A DNA stretch of 64,000 nt from Paenibacillus senegalensis JC66 (GTDB lineage: Bacteria > Bacillota > Bacilli > Paenibacillales > NBRC-103111), in the NCBI RefSeq assembly GCF_000285515.1, contig NZ_HE610959.1, forward strand, positions 680,699 to 744,698. Direction: 5' to 3'. The notes under the pieces were generated by a model. It saw nothing but the letters and a program-made list of their open reading frames with translations. It had not been told where the DNA came from and ran no database searches. Positions 8,706 to 17,307 of this stretch are shown piece by piece (position 1 is the stretch's first letter; every line of letters begins with the position of its first letter). The position numbers and the translations under genes are program-made.

Positions 8706-9343
8706 GACAATGCCCTCCCCTGTTCTTCCCCGATTTTATTTTCTTCATCTTTGTACAAAAAAGCTGTAAGCAAAGGCTGAGAAGGCATAATAAAGCTATC
8801 CTTCATAACCGCTTTCATTTCTGCCAGGCCTTGGATTACTGAGAAAAAATATATCGCCATTTCATGCGGATCCCCATTGCGAAATTCACCAAGCTCTTGT
8901 CCCTTTTGAATAAGTTGTGCTGTGGAACGGAGCAGTCTATCGTTTATTTGGCCAAGCCTCTCTTGTTCGACATGCGCTCCTCCTGAAAAAAAAGCTTGCT
9001 TCATCAGGATAAGAAGATTCTCGAGATCTTCACCCTGCTCCAGATCGTTATGAACTTCACTTACAAATTGATCGAACAATTTCTTGGGAGAATCATCGGT
9101 TTGAAATAAATCCGATACCTTCTGAAGGCCAGTGAGAGAAAACTGGATCAGTTCACTAAATAGCTGCTCCTTGGTCTTATAGTGCCGGTACAAGAGCCCG
9201 ATGCTGATGCCAGCCAGATCCGCAATTTCCTGCACAGTCGTGGAGCCAAAGCCTTTGCGAACAAAAAGCTGCATGGCCGCGGTATGAATTTTATTTTTGG
9301 TTGCTTTGCGCATTTGTTCAAATTGTTCTTTCGTGCGTGGCAT
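8702..9343 (-). CDS. TetR family transcriptional regulator
   Basis: The N-terminal TetR DNA-binding domain spans residues 12-60: KIHTAAMQLFVRKGFGSTTV, then EIADLAGISIGLLYRHY and KTKEQLF. The rest is an all-helical ligand-binding domain of normal size (213 residues). ATG 9343 follows GAGGAG. It is the first gene of a pair with the GNAT gene. A perfect dyad (9373-9392) sits about 30 bases upstream and is the natural autoregulatory operator. Confidence 0.92.
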   Translation of the reverse strand: MPRTKEQFEQMRKATKNKIHTAAMQLFVRKGFGSTTVQEIADLAGISIGLLYRHYKTKEQLFSELIQFSLTGLQKVSDLFQTDDSPKKLFDQFVSEVHNDLEQGEDLENLLILMKQAFFSGGAHVEQERLGQINDRLLRSTAQLIQKGQELGEFRNGDPHEMAIYFFSVIQGLAEMKAVMKDSFIMPSQPLLTAFLYKDEENKIGEEQGRALS

Positions 9344-9372
9344 GTATGTCTCCTCTTTTTCATCTCTGTTTT

Positions 9373-9392
9373 ATGAGTGATTATATACTCAT
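9373..9392. promoter_or_regulatory. Candidate TetR operator dyad
   Basis: ATGAGT and ACTCAT are perfect inverted half sites with an 8-base centre that contains TATAAT on the minus strand. It lies 30 bases upstream of the tetR start, so binding would block its -10 region. Confidence 0.6.
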
Positions 9393-9408
9393 TAAAAAAC
9401 TAAATGCT

Positions 9409-9423
9409 CTTGTTGTCAACAAG
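9409..9423. promoter_or_regulatory. Perfect 15-base palindrome upstream of the tetR-GNAT operon
   Basis: CTTGTTG and CAACAAG flank a single T. It lies 17 bases upstream of the first dyad and could be a second operator or part of the upstream promoter region. Confidence 0.4.
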
Positions 9424-9508
9424 TAAAACGCAGGTTGCCGCAGATAAGACGCAGGTAAAACACTGGTGATCGCGGGCAACACGCTGGCTTCACGCAATAG
9501 TTAGTATC

Positions 9509-9549
9509 AAAAAACCAGCCGTCATAAATGTTCATCGACGACTGGTTTT
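9509..9549 (-). terminator. Intrinsic terminator of ilvD
   Basis: Read leftward, AAAACCAGTCGTC pairs with GACGGCTGGTTTT with one mismatch and is followed by a T run. It starts four bases after the ilvD stop. Confidence 0.85.
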
Positions 9550-9552
9550 GGG

Positions 9553-11244
9553 TTAATCAAGCAAATCTGTTACTGCTCCCTTTGATGCGGAGGACACTAG
9601 CCGAGCGTACTTGCCCAGCGCTCCGGAAACTGCCTTGAGCTGCGGGGCTGTCCATTGGCGGGAACGGCGCTCCAGCTCCTCTTCTGTTACTGCAAAAGTG
9701 AGACTTTGCGCTTCACTGTCAATCGTAACCATATCTCCCTCTTGCAGCAAGGCAATCGGGCCGCCAACCTGGGCCTCAGGGGCAATATGCCCAACTACAA
9801 AACCATGGGAGCCGCCTGAGAATCTGCCGTCCGTCAGCAAAGCAACCTCCCCGCCCAAACCTTTCCCGACAATGAGTGCGGTAACCGAAAGCATCTCTGG
9901 CATTCCGGGGCCGCCTTTGGGACCGCAATAACGGATCACCAAGACATCCCCTTTGCGAATCTCATCTTTGACGATCGCCTCGGTTGCCTCTTCCTCACTG
10001 TCAAACACCCGGGCCGGCCCGGAGAAACGCAGTTTTTTCATACCTGACATCTTGGCAATCGCTCCTTCCGGAGCCAGATTACCGCGAAGAACGACCAGCG
10101 GACCTGTCGGCTTCAGCGGCTGCTCAAATGACCGGATAATGTCCTGCTTTTCAGGCAGAGGCTCCACTTCGGCCAGGTTTTCAGCCAACGTTTGACCGGT
10201 CACTGTAATGCAGTCTCCATGTAGATAACCGCGCTCAAGCAGCAGCTTCATTACACTTGGAACCCCTCCTATATCGTTAAGATCCTGCATAACATATTTG
10301 CCGCTCGGCTTTAAGTCTGCAAGATGAGGAACCTTAACGCGAATGCGCTCAAAATCATCATAGGTTAAATCAACACCAACCGAATGAGCAATGGCAAGCA
10401 AATGCAGGAACAGGTTAGTGGAGCCGCCTAGTACCATGGCAACCGTGATCGCATTCTCGAACGCTTTCTTTGTCATGATATCTTTCGGATAAATCCCTTT
10501 TTCCAAAAGCCCGAGCACCGCTTCTCCGGCCCTTTCGCACTCCTGCTTTTTCTCCTGGGCGATAGCCGGGATCGAGGATGAGCCGGGCAGTGTCATTCCC
10601 ATCGCTTCCGCAGCGGCAGCCATCGTATTGGCCGTATACATGCCCCCACATGCCCCTGGACCCGGGCAAGCACTGCATTCTACCTTGTGCAGCTCTTCAT
10701 CATTCATTCTGCCATCATGGTAGCTGCCGACAGCCTCAAAGGCACTGACAATATCAACCTTCCTCCCATCCAAAATCCCGGGCTGAATCGTCCCTCCGTA
10801 GACATATACAGCGGGCAGATTCATGCGTCCGATAGCCATCAGGCAAGCCGGAGTATTTTTATCACAGCCGCCTATCGCCACTATGCCGTCAAACCGCTCC
10901 GCATTGGTTACAATTTCGATGGAATCGGCAATCGCCTCCCGGCTCGGGAGGGAAAAGCTCATCCCCGGATGTCCCATAGAGATCCCGTCAGATACGGTAA
11001 TTGTGTTAAAAATTAGCGGGGCCCCTCCATGCCGCTGTGCCCCTTCCTTCGCATGGATGGCCAGGTCGTTGATGTGCATATTGCAAGGAGTGACCTCACT
11101 CCATGTACTGGCAATCCCGATCATGGGCTTAAGGAAATCTTCATCCTGGAACCCTACCGCACGCAGCATAGCCCGATTTGGTACACGGTTAACCCCTTCG
11201 CTAATCACTTTGCTGCGAATTCTCAAATCTTTTGACAAGGTCAT
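9553..11244 (-). CDS. ilvD: Dihydroxy-acid dehydratase (IlvD/EDD family)
   Basis: This enzyme dehydrates 2,3-dihydroxy acids to 2-keto acids in branched-chain amino acid synthesis, using an Fe-S cluster in the cytoplasm. The 563-residue protein has the expected size and cluster ligands: Cys in TPCNMHIND, in IGGCDKNTP and in [14 protein letters not shown]. The C-terminal [19 protein letters not shown] is the active-site signature. It lies three bases after a GntR/FCD regulator gene rather than in an ilv operon, so a sugar-acid dehydratase of the same family is possible. The ribosome site GAAAGGGG overlaps the end of gntR. Confidence 0.9.
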   Translation of the reverse strand: MTLSKDLRIRSKVISEGVNRVPNRAMLRAVGFQDEDFLKPMIGIASTWSEVTPCNMHINDLAIHAKEGAQRHGGAPLIFNTITVSDGISMGHPGMSFSLPSREAIADSIEIVTNAERFDGIVAIGGCDKNTPACLMAIGRMNLPAVYVYGGTIQPGILDGRKVDIVSAFEAVGSYHDGRMNDEELHKVECSACPGPGACGGMYTANTMAAAAEAMGMTLPGSSSIPAIAQEKKQECERAGEAVLGLLEKGIYPKDIMTKKAFENAITVAMVLGGSTNLFLHLLAIAHSVGVDLTYDDFERIRVKVPHLADLKPSGKYVMQDLNDIGGVPSVMKLLLERGYLHGDCITVTGQTLAENLAEVEPLPEKQDIIRSFEQPLKPTGPLVVLRGNLAPEGAIAKMSGMKKLRFSGPARVFDSEEEATEAIVKDEIRKGDVLVIRYCGPKGGPGMPEMLSVTALIVGKGLGGEVALLTDGRFSGGSHGFVVGHIAPEAQVGGPIALLQEGDMVTIDSEAQSLTFAVTEEELERRSRQWTAPQLKAVSGALGKYARLVSSASKGAVTDLLD

Positions 11245-11247
11245 AAG

Positions 11248-11940
11248 CTAGCCCCTTTCATTTTTAATAAATAGTGTGTTCAGCTCGTTCATCGGACGAA
11301 TCACATTTTGTTTCATTAGACTGGCGGCCTTCTCGGAATCTTGTTCTTCCAATGCGGCTATAATTGCAGCATGCTCCTCCACAGATGCACGCGTCCCGGC
11401 TATTGGCTGCTTAAGAAATACATACTTAAACCGACGAATATGAATTTGCAGCGATGCACTGTAGGAAGCTACATAGGGGTTGTCCGAGGCATCGACAATT
11501 AAATGATGAAACTGTTCATCCAGCTCCATCGCCTGGTAAGGCTGCCCGTTCTCAATCGCAGCTGCGAACCGGGAGTTCAGTTCTTTCAATACCTCTATCT
11601 GCCCTGGCAATGCAAGGCGGGCCGCACACTCCGCCGCCAAAGCATGCAGTGCTGCGAGTGTCGGATAGAGCTTGAAAATATCCTCCTTTTCAATATTGGT
11701 CACCCTAGTATCTTTACCCGGCGAGGTCACCACTAATCCTTGTACTTCCAGCAGCTGCAGCGCTTCGCGAATCGGGGTCCGGCTAACAGCTAATGACTCC
11801 GCGAGTTCGGCATCGACCAACTTCTCCCCCGGAGCCAGGATCCCTTCGATAATCCACCGTTGGATCTGATGTAAAGCCCGTTCTTTGGCAGACATTCGAA
11901 TAGGTGATGAAAAATCTGGTGGTATAGGCATGTCACTCAT
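11248..11940 (-). CDS. GntR family regulator, FadR/FCD subfamily
   Basis: The winged-helix domain covers roughly residues 15-80 (GILAPGEKLVDAELAESLAV, SRTPIREALQLLEVQGLV). The helical FCD ligand domain follows, with the metal/ligand residues Asp and His in ELDEQFHHLIVDASDN and HAAIIAALEEQD. I start it at ATG 11940 (or ATG 11931). The open frame continues upstream to 12354 but only through low-complexity repeats, which I regard as non-coding. It is co-transcribed with ilvD and is expected to control it in response to a carboxylic acid. Confidence 0.88.
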   Translation of the reverse strand: MSDMPIPPDFSSPIRMSAKERALHQIQRWIIEGILAPGEKLVDAELAESLAVSRTPIREALQLLEVQGLVVTSPGKDTRVTNIEKEDIFKLYPTLAALHALAAECAARLALPGQIEVLKELNSRFAAAIENGQPYQAMELDEQFHHLIVDASDNPYVASYSASLQIHIRRFKYVFLKQPIAGTRASVEEHAAIIAALEEQDSEKAASLMKQNVIRPMNELNTLFIKNERG

Positions 11941-11961
11941 CCTAACGTTTTTGTAGTTGTA

Positions 11962-12116
11962 ATGCGCTGTGCGGTGTGCGGTGTTCTCAGCGGTGCGCGT
12001 TGTGTGCTGTGTGTTGTGCTGTGCGGTGTGCGTTTGTACGTTGTGTGCTGTGCGTTTGTACGTTGTGTGCTGCGAATGTGCTATGCGGTGTGCGCCAGTG
12101 TGTTGTGCGCCATATG
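11962..12116. repeat. GT-rich alternating tract with a 22-bp tandem repeat
   Basis: The + strand is almost pure TGTGC/TGCGGTG sequence with long purine-pyrimidine alternation. Inside it a 22-base unit beginning CGTTTGTACG is tandemly repeated at 12031 and 12053. It lies immediately upstream of the gntR start, so it would be in the promoter or leader of gntR-ilvD. Confidence 0.75.
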
Positions 12117-12159
12117 TTATATGCAATATATCGCATATCGGATAGTCGTTCAAGAAGTT

Positions 12160-12177
12160 TTTTCGTATATACGAAAA
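12160..12177. promoter_or_regulatory. Perfect 18-base palindrome upstream of gntR
   Basis: TTTTCGTAT and ATACGAAAA are exact inverted halves. It is 220 bases upstream of the gntR start and shares the TCGTAT core with the palindromes of the neighbouring 52-bp array, so it is a candidate operator for the GntR regulator. Confidence 0.5.
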
Positions 12178-12239
12178 TTCGTATGCATTTCTCCTCGAAG
12201 CACACGGAGGCGTGATTACTATGCGGTTTTTCTGTGAAA

Positions 12240-12558
12240 ATAAAACTCCCGCATGATGAGCAATCTCGGGTAATCGCACCTCAATCACATAACTTGTACC
12301 AAATTTCGTCTGAACCACTGGCTGCAGCTCCTTAATAGCTAAAAGCCCTTGCATTTGTACGATACGTCATACAAATCTTGGGTAATCGCCCTTCAATCGC
12401 ATGCATTTGTACGATATGTCGTATAAAACGATGGCTGCATGCCCTTAAACCCCTGAATTTGTACGATGTTTCATACAAACCTCCGGTAATCGCCCTTCAA
12501 CCCCATGTATTTGTACGACATTTCGTATAAAACACAGGCAGCAAGCCCGCGCAGCCCT
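12240..12558. repeat. 52-bp tandem array, each unit carrying a TTGTACGA-type palindrome
   Basis: Four clear units start at 12351, 12403, 12455 and 12507, exactly 52 bases apart, and two more degenerate units lie to the left (from about 12240). Each begins with TTTGTACGA, four spacer bases, then TCRTAYAAA, a dyad with one mismatch. Units 1 and 3 share one tail (GGGTAATCGCCCTTCAA) and units 2 and 4 another, so the higher-order period is 104. There is no unique spacer between units, so it is not a CRISPR array. Confidence 0.85.
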
Positions 12559-12620
12559 AGAACCCCGCCAACCTCGGCTAGTTGCATGCCGGAGTTGTGC
12601 CTGAGAATTCAATAGCATGA

Positions 12621-12756
12621 CGGTTTCCGCATACATTCGGGGCACGCGCCGACGGGATTTCTATGCGAATTTCCGCATACATTTCCTCGGGCACGCGGCG
12701 GCGGGATTTCTATGCGATTTTTTTCGCATACATTTCGCGTCGAAGCATGCGTAGGT
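12621..12756. repeat. CGCATAC repeat block with TATGCG dyads
   Basis: CGCATACATT recurs at 12628, 12674 and 12725, each followed by a related GC-rich stretch, and a diverged copy lies at 12178-12231. Between copies are perfect dyads: TATGCG with CGCATA, and TATGCGA with TCGCATA around a T run. Confidence 0.7.
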
Positions 12757-12823
12757 CGTTCGCGGAGTCCCCGAGAGCGAATATTTTTCCTCAAGTTCCC
12801 GAGTCTCTCCGTTTGTTACCCTC

Positions 12824-13060
12824 ACATCCGCCACTGCATGCGTCACCGCCAAGTGTTACGTGTTACCTCCTTTTCACTTCCGCCATTGCCTGCGTATTGC
12901 CACCGGGTGTTACCTGCATTTTACTTCTGTCATTGCAAGCGCATTGCCACTGGGTTGCCCGCACTTCACTTCCGCCAATGTCTGCGCATCACCACAAGGT
13001 GTTGCCCGCACTTACTTCCGCCACTGCATGCATCGCCACCGGATATTATCTCACTTTAGC
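12824..13060. repeat. ~46-bp tandem repeat, five degenerate units
   Basis: Units beginning ACTTCCGCCANTG start at 12876, 12923, 12968 and 13014 (spacings 47, 45, 46), preceded by a partial unit from about 12824. Each holds TGCGYATYGCCACYGGGTGTT-like sequence. Frames through it exist but the unit length is not kept to multiples of three, so coding is unlikely. Confidence 0.75.
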
Positions 13061-13145
13061 AGGTGCTTACCATTACACATCGGCCGTTACATGTACTGCC
13101 ATCGGCCGCTGCATACAATTACTTTTAGCATCATCCTATTAATCG

Positions 13146-13754
13146 CTATAGTTCATCCGGTAGATGATTTTCATACATTTCCAACCCATTCGAGTGTTTC
13201 TTCAACAAAGCTACGATATTTCTATTGGGCTGTGCATAAATTACGGGATAGTCCGCTTCACCCAGCGATTCATTGACAGGAAAGGCCAGTTTCTCTTCAT
13301 CCAAGGAAAACTCTGCTTGGACACCCGGTTTATTTCCCCGGGCATCCAAACGAATCCATTGGTCTACAGATTCAATAAAAACTCCATTCAGCCCATGCAA
13401 GCAATAGCCCTTATCCGGAGTGTCAAACAGCATCAGTCGTTGATAACAAAATCCTGCAGGTATTCCTTCAGAACGCAGCAAGGCTGCCAGCAAATGAGAT
13501 TTTGCATAGCAAATCCCCTCTCCCTCAAAAAGAACCTCCGCCGCTGTTAACGTCACCCGTTTACTTTGGATATCCCAAGAATGAGCGATCCGGTCCCTGA
13601 CATAATGGTAAGCGGTCTTAACCTTTTCCATATCGCTTTGCTTATCTTTAAATAATTCGCTCGCTTTGCTTCTAATTAAAGGATGGGAAAAATTAATGAT
13701 TTCGTTTTCCTTCAGATAGTCCTGCCAATGCGATGATTCCAAAAGAAGCGTCAT
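13146..13754 (-). CDS. Transglutaminase-like (papain-fold) domain protein
   Basis: The 202-residue protein has the transglutaminase core catalytic triad in order. The Cys is in EGICYAKSHLLAALLRSEGI (near residue 97), the His is in YCLHGLNGVF (near 134) and the Asp is in WIRLDARGN (near 152). Such cytoplasmic proteins are probably proteases or peptide-processing enzymes, but most are uncharacterised. ATG 13754 follows AGGAGC. It stands alone, between the repeat-rich region and the second GNAT gene. Confidence 0.88.
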   Translation of the reverse strand: MTLLLESSHWQDYLKENEIINFSHPLIRSKASELFKDKQSDMEKVKTAYHYVRDRIAHSWDIQSKRVTLTAAEVLFEGEGICYAKSHLLAALLRSEGIPAGFCYQRLMLFDTPDKGYCLHGLNGVFIESVDQWIRLDARGNKPGVQAEFSLDEEKLAFPVNESLGEADYPVIYAQPNRNIVALLKKHSNGLEMYENHLPDEL

Positions 13755-13793
13755 GCCAAATCAGCTCCTATGCGTCTTAAATGAATAACTTGA

Positions 13794-13807
13794 TGTATAA
13801 TTATACA
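13794..13807. promoter_or_regulatory. Perfect AT-rich palindrome upstream of the transglutaminase-like gene
   Basis: TGTATAA and TTATACA form a perfect 14-base dyad, 40 bases upstream of the start. It also contains -10-like sequence on the minus strand, so it may be the promoter core, an operator, or both. Confidence 0.4.
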
Positions 13808-13956
13808 CATTTATTCATTTATATACAATCTAATTCAATTTACCCTTTCCCAATTCCAATCCCGTAAACTACCCTACAAGTTTATAACTTCTGCAGCTTC
13901 AGTAGACTTTTGTGGTTTTGTGGTTTTGTGGTCTTTGTAGTTTTGTAGTCTTCTCT

Positions 13957-14463
13957 TTATAAACTCAATTCCCACTTTTCCTCGATCAGCTTCTGATTGG
14001 AAAGTTCCCTGATCCTCTGCTTCTTGATGGTGAAGCCGGCAGATGCGTATAGGGCCCTCGCTGATTTTAATGCATGGTTAGTCCAAAGAAATACCTTCCT
14101 ATAACCTACGTTTCTGCAGAATTCGAGCGCCTGGTCCAGCATCGGCCTTCCAAAGCCTTTATTTCTATAGTCTGCTTCAATCAAGAACCACCTTAATTGA
14201 GCTACTTGTTCGGCGGTTTCCGATTTCATAATGACAATAGAGCCTCTAGGGACGCCATCTATTTTCAGCAGCCAAATTTGATCTAGCCCGCTGGAACGAT
14301 TGTTGACAAAGCTCGTAATAGCATCTGCAATAAAATCTATAAAATCGTCATCATAATGAAACTCCTCTTTATATATCGTTCTATGCGAATCGACTATGTA
14401 TTTCACCTCATGCCTATACTCAACCTCATTATCCGAATCCGCTATATCGACTACTTTAATCAA
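13957..14463 (-). CDS. GNAT family N-acetyltransferase
   Basis: Motif A is EADYRNKGFGRPMLDQALEF, followed by the strand RKVFLWTNHALKSARALY and the C-terminal ASAGFTIKKQRIRE. This matches GNAT proteins of the kind often fused to MarR. I choose TTG 14463 as start because AGGAGG lies five bases before it; this gives 168 residues. The open frame continues upstream to 14706 but that part is a translated minisatellite (VSRAGRAGR units) with no ribosome site. Substrate unknown. Confidence 0.85.
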   Translation of the reverse strand: MIKVVDIADSDNEVEYRHEVKYIVDSHRTIYKEEFHYDDDFIDFIADAITSFVNNRSSGLDQIWLLKIDGVPRGSIVIMKSETAEQVAQLRWFLIEADYRNKGFGRPMLDQALEFCRNVGYRKVFLWTNHALKSARALYASAGFTIKKQRIRELSNQKLIEEKWELSL

Positions 14464-14560
14464 GTTTGCCTCCTGAATCCTATACGCTCGTTTTGTAATC
14501 ATAATAAAAATTTGCTCGCTCGCTAAAAAGATACGCTTGAAACACACATTTCTGCCAACT

Positions 14561-14706
14561 CTACTGACTCTGCTTGCCCCGCCTATTCTACTGACTCTGC
14601 CTGCCCTGCCAGCTCTACTGACTCTGCCTGCCCTGCCAGCTCTACTGACTCTGCCTGCCCCTGCCAGCTCTACTGACTCTGCCTGCCCTGCCAACTCTGC
14701 CAGCAA
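14561..14706. repeat. 27-bp minisatellite, five units
   Basis: CTACTGACTCTGCCTGCC starts at 14561, 14588, 14615, 14642 and 14670, so the period is 27 with one 28-base step. It lies between the GNAT and ydjC-like genes. In the minus frame that leads into the GNAT gene it would encode nine-residue Gly/Arg/Ala repeats, but no start signal supports that. Confidence 0.85.
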
Positions 14707-14773
14707 TTCGTTCTGTCAGTTCTGCCAGCCATGCTCCTTCTTCTCTAGTCGTCCTCGGCCCATGGTTTTATTC

Positions 14774-15691
14774 CTACCGTCTTGCCAATTCTCGGGCCAA
14801 AGTAATAGCGGAAGCAAGTCTCGATTGTCTCCTATGTGCCTGCACATAGCTGTAATCGACAAGCTCGACCTTCGCATCCTTGAGCGTGTAGGCAAAATCT
14901 TCATCGAACATTAGCTTGAACTCCCACACCCGCTTTTCCCAATGAGGAACATTTTCCTGCATATAAGCATCCTCTACGGCCGGATGAATATACGATTCGC
15001 TGATTCCTTCCGGCAGGTCATACAGTTTGCTAATAAGCTCCTGCTTAAATTGCTCATATGTCTCTCCCTCGCGAATAGAAAAAGGATGAGACAACAAATA
15101 ATCCGGAATCGCGACTCCGAGCACTCCTGCCAGAGCGGATGCTTTGGCCGCAGCCTTCTCTACTCCCGGCATTGCCCCAAGCAGCGGGTCGCCCGGATGC
15201 ACTTTGCGGAATAGCCGGAACGGCAGCCCCCACTTCGCGCACAGCTTTAGCGCTTGCGGAATATGGCTCCTCCCGGTAGCCGTTCCGTACAGGCTGCCCA
15301 TATGATTATCAGCGTGACTTAGCTGAATTCCTTGCTGCTTCGCCTTATCGTACTGTGCGGCGAGTTCCTTCAAGACCGCTGCCGTGTCCGCCAGGCGCTC
15401 GAACGCTTCGACCGTCTTATGCATATGTCCGCTCTCGTCATGAAGCGACGGATGAGCGGTCAGACTGGGCCAGCGAATAGCATCAAATTCACTCGTCAGC
15501 GTCAAGTGGAGGCCGACATTGGTGACCCCCTTGCGTCTGCACCATTCAGCGGCTTGTTCGAAGCCTGGCGCGGGTGCCATGATTGTCGCCGAGGAGACAC
15601 GCCGCTCCTCAAGCAGGCCGATAATCGCGCGGTTCATCGGTTCGCTCTGGCCAAAATCATCACAATTGATAATTAATTGTCTAGCGCTCAT
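14774..15691 (-). CDS. ChbG/YdjC-type carbohydrate deacetylase
   Basis: This 305-residue protein has the YdjC fold markers. The metal-binding Asp pair is in INCDDFGQSEPMN (residues 11-12) and the His residues are in NVGLHLTLTSE and in QLSHADNHMGSL. The family removes N-acetyl groups from diacetylchitobiose or related oligosaccharides. ATG 15691 follows AAAGGAG and overlaps the end of the GPH symporter gene by 11 bases. A co-expressed symporter suggests uptake and deacetylation of an amino sugar or glycoside. Confidence 0.9.
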   Translation of the reverse strand: MSARQLIINCDDFGQSEPMNRAIIGLLEERRVSSATIMAPAPGFEQAAEWCRRKGVTNVGLHLTLTSEFDAIRWPSLTAHPSLHDESGHMHKTVEAFERLADTAAVLKELAAQYDKAKQQGIQLSHADNHMGSLYGTATGRSHIPQALKLCAKWGLPFRLFRKVHPGDPLLGAMPGVEKAAAKASALAGVLGVAIPDYLLSHPFSIREGETYEQFKQELISKLYDLPEGISESYIHPAVEDAYMQENVPHWEKRVWEFKLMFDEDFAYTLKDAKVELVDYSYVQAHRRQSRLASAITLARELARR

Positions 15692-16967
15692 GCTCAGGGC
15701 TCCTTTCTATTTTGACGAAGAGGGAAATCAGGATGGAAATTATAAGCAGAATAAACGGCACAACGCTTATCAGGTAGCGGAAGGTCAGCGCCGGATTAGG
15801 TCCCGGATTCTCCCCGCTCTCATAACCAAAGATCATGCCGACGATCAGAAAAGCTACTGCAGAGATTAGCCCGCTGGAACGGACGATAAATCCGCTGACG
15901 GCCGTGTAAATCCCTTCGCGTCGGCTTCCCGTTTTCACTGCGTCCTGGTCGATAATCCGGCTGTTAACCATTGGCGGTGAGACAAGAAAGCCGGCCAAGC
16001 CAAAGCCGACGATGACCCCCGCTACAATTCCGCCCGCCAGGCTTGTGCTGAACCAAAGCGGAATGACGGAAACCGCATACGCGACAAATGACCATCTCCA
16101 GCCTTTTACCGGATCCATTTTGCGCAGCAGCCAGTACCAGACTCCGACTAAAGGAATGACCGAGACAAAAATAGAGGCAAGCAATATAGTATTCTGGCTT
16201 TCCGGAATCTCCAGCACATATTTTGCGTAAAAAGGAATCATTGAGCTGAGCAGCCCATTCACCGTCTGGGCGAACGAATTCGAGATATTCACAAGCCAGA
16301 ACGGCTTGTTGCTGAGCGTTTCCCTGAACGCTTCCTTCAGCTTCGGTTGAGGTAAATTGGCCGCTTCCTCATCCTCTTTTACAAACCGCAGGAACAACAG
16401 CATAAAGACCGCAAAAACAATCGCATATATGATCGCCATGTTGCTGAAGCCAACCGCGGCGAACAGGATAGGAGTCCCCGCTGTACCGATCAGCAGCGCG
16501 ACGATCTGAAAGCCTTGCTGGATAGCCGAAGCTTTTGTACGAATGCGGTTTCCCTTGAAAAGCTCGGGGAACAACGCGCCATAATTGACCCAGATGACCG
16601 TTGCAGCAGCCTCGTATAGGATCAGCGCAATCAGGAACCAGGTAAACAGCCCCATCTCAGTCATCCCGGCAGGCGGGGAAAACACCATGATAAACGTAAG
16701 CATGAAGAGCGGGATCGCGCCGAAAATCCAAGGCCGCCTGCGTCCGTATTTCGTCCTCGTTCTGTCGGACCAGTAGCCGAATAACGGCTGATTGGCGGCA
16801 TCCCAAATGAGAAAGATGGTTCGGGCCAGAGTTGCAAGCCCGATACTGAGGCCGAGCTTGTCTACATAATAATAGCTGTAAAAAGTACTGAATGCCTGGC
16901 TCGGAATCATCATCGCCAGCATTCCAAACGCATAAATCATCGGAGAGTTTGTTAAATTTCTTCTCAT
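15681..16967 (-). CDS. GPH-family sugar:cation symporter (MFS_2)
   Basis: The 428-residue membrane protein has about twelve helices and the GPH signatures DAANQPLFGYWSDRTRTKYG and RRRPWIFGAIP near residues 55-85. The glycoside-pentoside-hexuronide family couples sugar uptake to Na+ or H+. It is the first gene of a two-gene operon with the YdjC-like deacetylase, which points to an acetylated or amino-sugar-containing glycoside as cargo. The start is at ATG 16967 with a weak GCAGG site. Confidence 0.9.
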   Translation of the reverse strand: MRRNLTNSPMIYAFGMLAMMIPSQAFSTFYSYYYVDKLGLSIGLATLARTIFLIWDAANQPLFGYWSDRTRTKYGRRRPWIFGAIPLFMLTFIMVFSPPAGMTEMGLFTWFLIALILYEAAATVIWVNYGALFPELFKGNRIRTKASAIQQGFQIVALLIGTAGTPILFAAVGFSNMAIIYAIVFAVFMLLFLRFVKEDEEAANLPQPKLKEAFRETLSNKPFWLVNISNSFAQTVNGLLSSMIPFYAKYVLEIPESQNTILLASIFVSVIPLVGVWYWLLRKMDPVKGWRWSFVAYAVSVIPLWFSTSLAGGIVAGVIVGFGLAGFLVSPPMVNSRIIDQDAVKTGSRREGIYTAVSGFIVRSSGLISAVAFLIVGMIFGYESGENPGPNPALTFRYLISVVPFILLIISILISLFVKIERSPEHER

Positions 16968-17204
16968 AGGGAAGACCTGCCCTTCATCCGGAATGCAACT
17001 CTCGTACGACTGTCTATGATCGATCTAATCAACTATACAAAAGGCAAAAAGCAAATGCGCAAGTTTTCGTTTGCACTGCTAATCATTGTTCCTCCATTCA
17101 TTACATATATTGGTCACCTTCATTATATTGGAAATAAGCCGTATGTTCTATCTTTAAATGCAGCCCAAGAGTGCAGGAATGACAAATTTACCTTACTTGT
17201 ATAG

Positions 17205-17240
17205 AAAAAAGCTGCAAACACTATGTTTGCAGCTTTTTAT
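17205..17240. terminator. Bidirectional intrinsic terminator
   Basis: AAAAAGCTGCAAAC pairs perfectly with GTTTGCAGCTTTTT around a five-base loop, giving T runs on both strands. It ends the leftward dehydrogenase operon whose last stop is at 17308. Confidence 0.88.
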
Positions 17241-17307
17241 TTGGAGTATTTTTACTTCTATTACTTCCCCTTCGAGCACCTGTAATCGCTGTGCCTTTAA
17301 TTAATGA

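Noticed and set aside
9393-9552. T-box or other riboswitch controlling ilvD
   Set aside because: ilvD is read leftward and directly follows gntR with a three-base gap, so this side is its 3' end; no T-box or specifier pattern was seen upstream of gntR either.
10823-11251. 142-codon frame on the + strand inside ilvD
   Set aside because: It is antisense to a strongly supported enzyme gene and has no start signal; it is a frame shadow.
11940-12354. N-terminal extension of the GntR gene through the open frame up to 12354
   Set aside because: The extension translates a GT-rich tract and part of the palindrome array, contains no recognisable domain and lacks a ribosome site; the family-typical start is at 11940 or 11931.
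12240-12558. CRISPR array
   Set aside because: The 52-base units are contiguous, with no unique spacers between repeats, and no cas gene is in the window.
12663-13276. Overlapping rightward open frames of 115-159 codons
   Set aside because: They only read through the CGCATAC and 46-bp repeats in shifting frames and lack start signals and protein-like composition.
17055-17204. Rightward 50-codon frame ending exactly at the terminator, with a hydrophobic N terminus
   Set aside because: No Shine-Dalgarno site and no recognisable family; the terminator is explained by the leftward operon. It is possible but unsupported.
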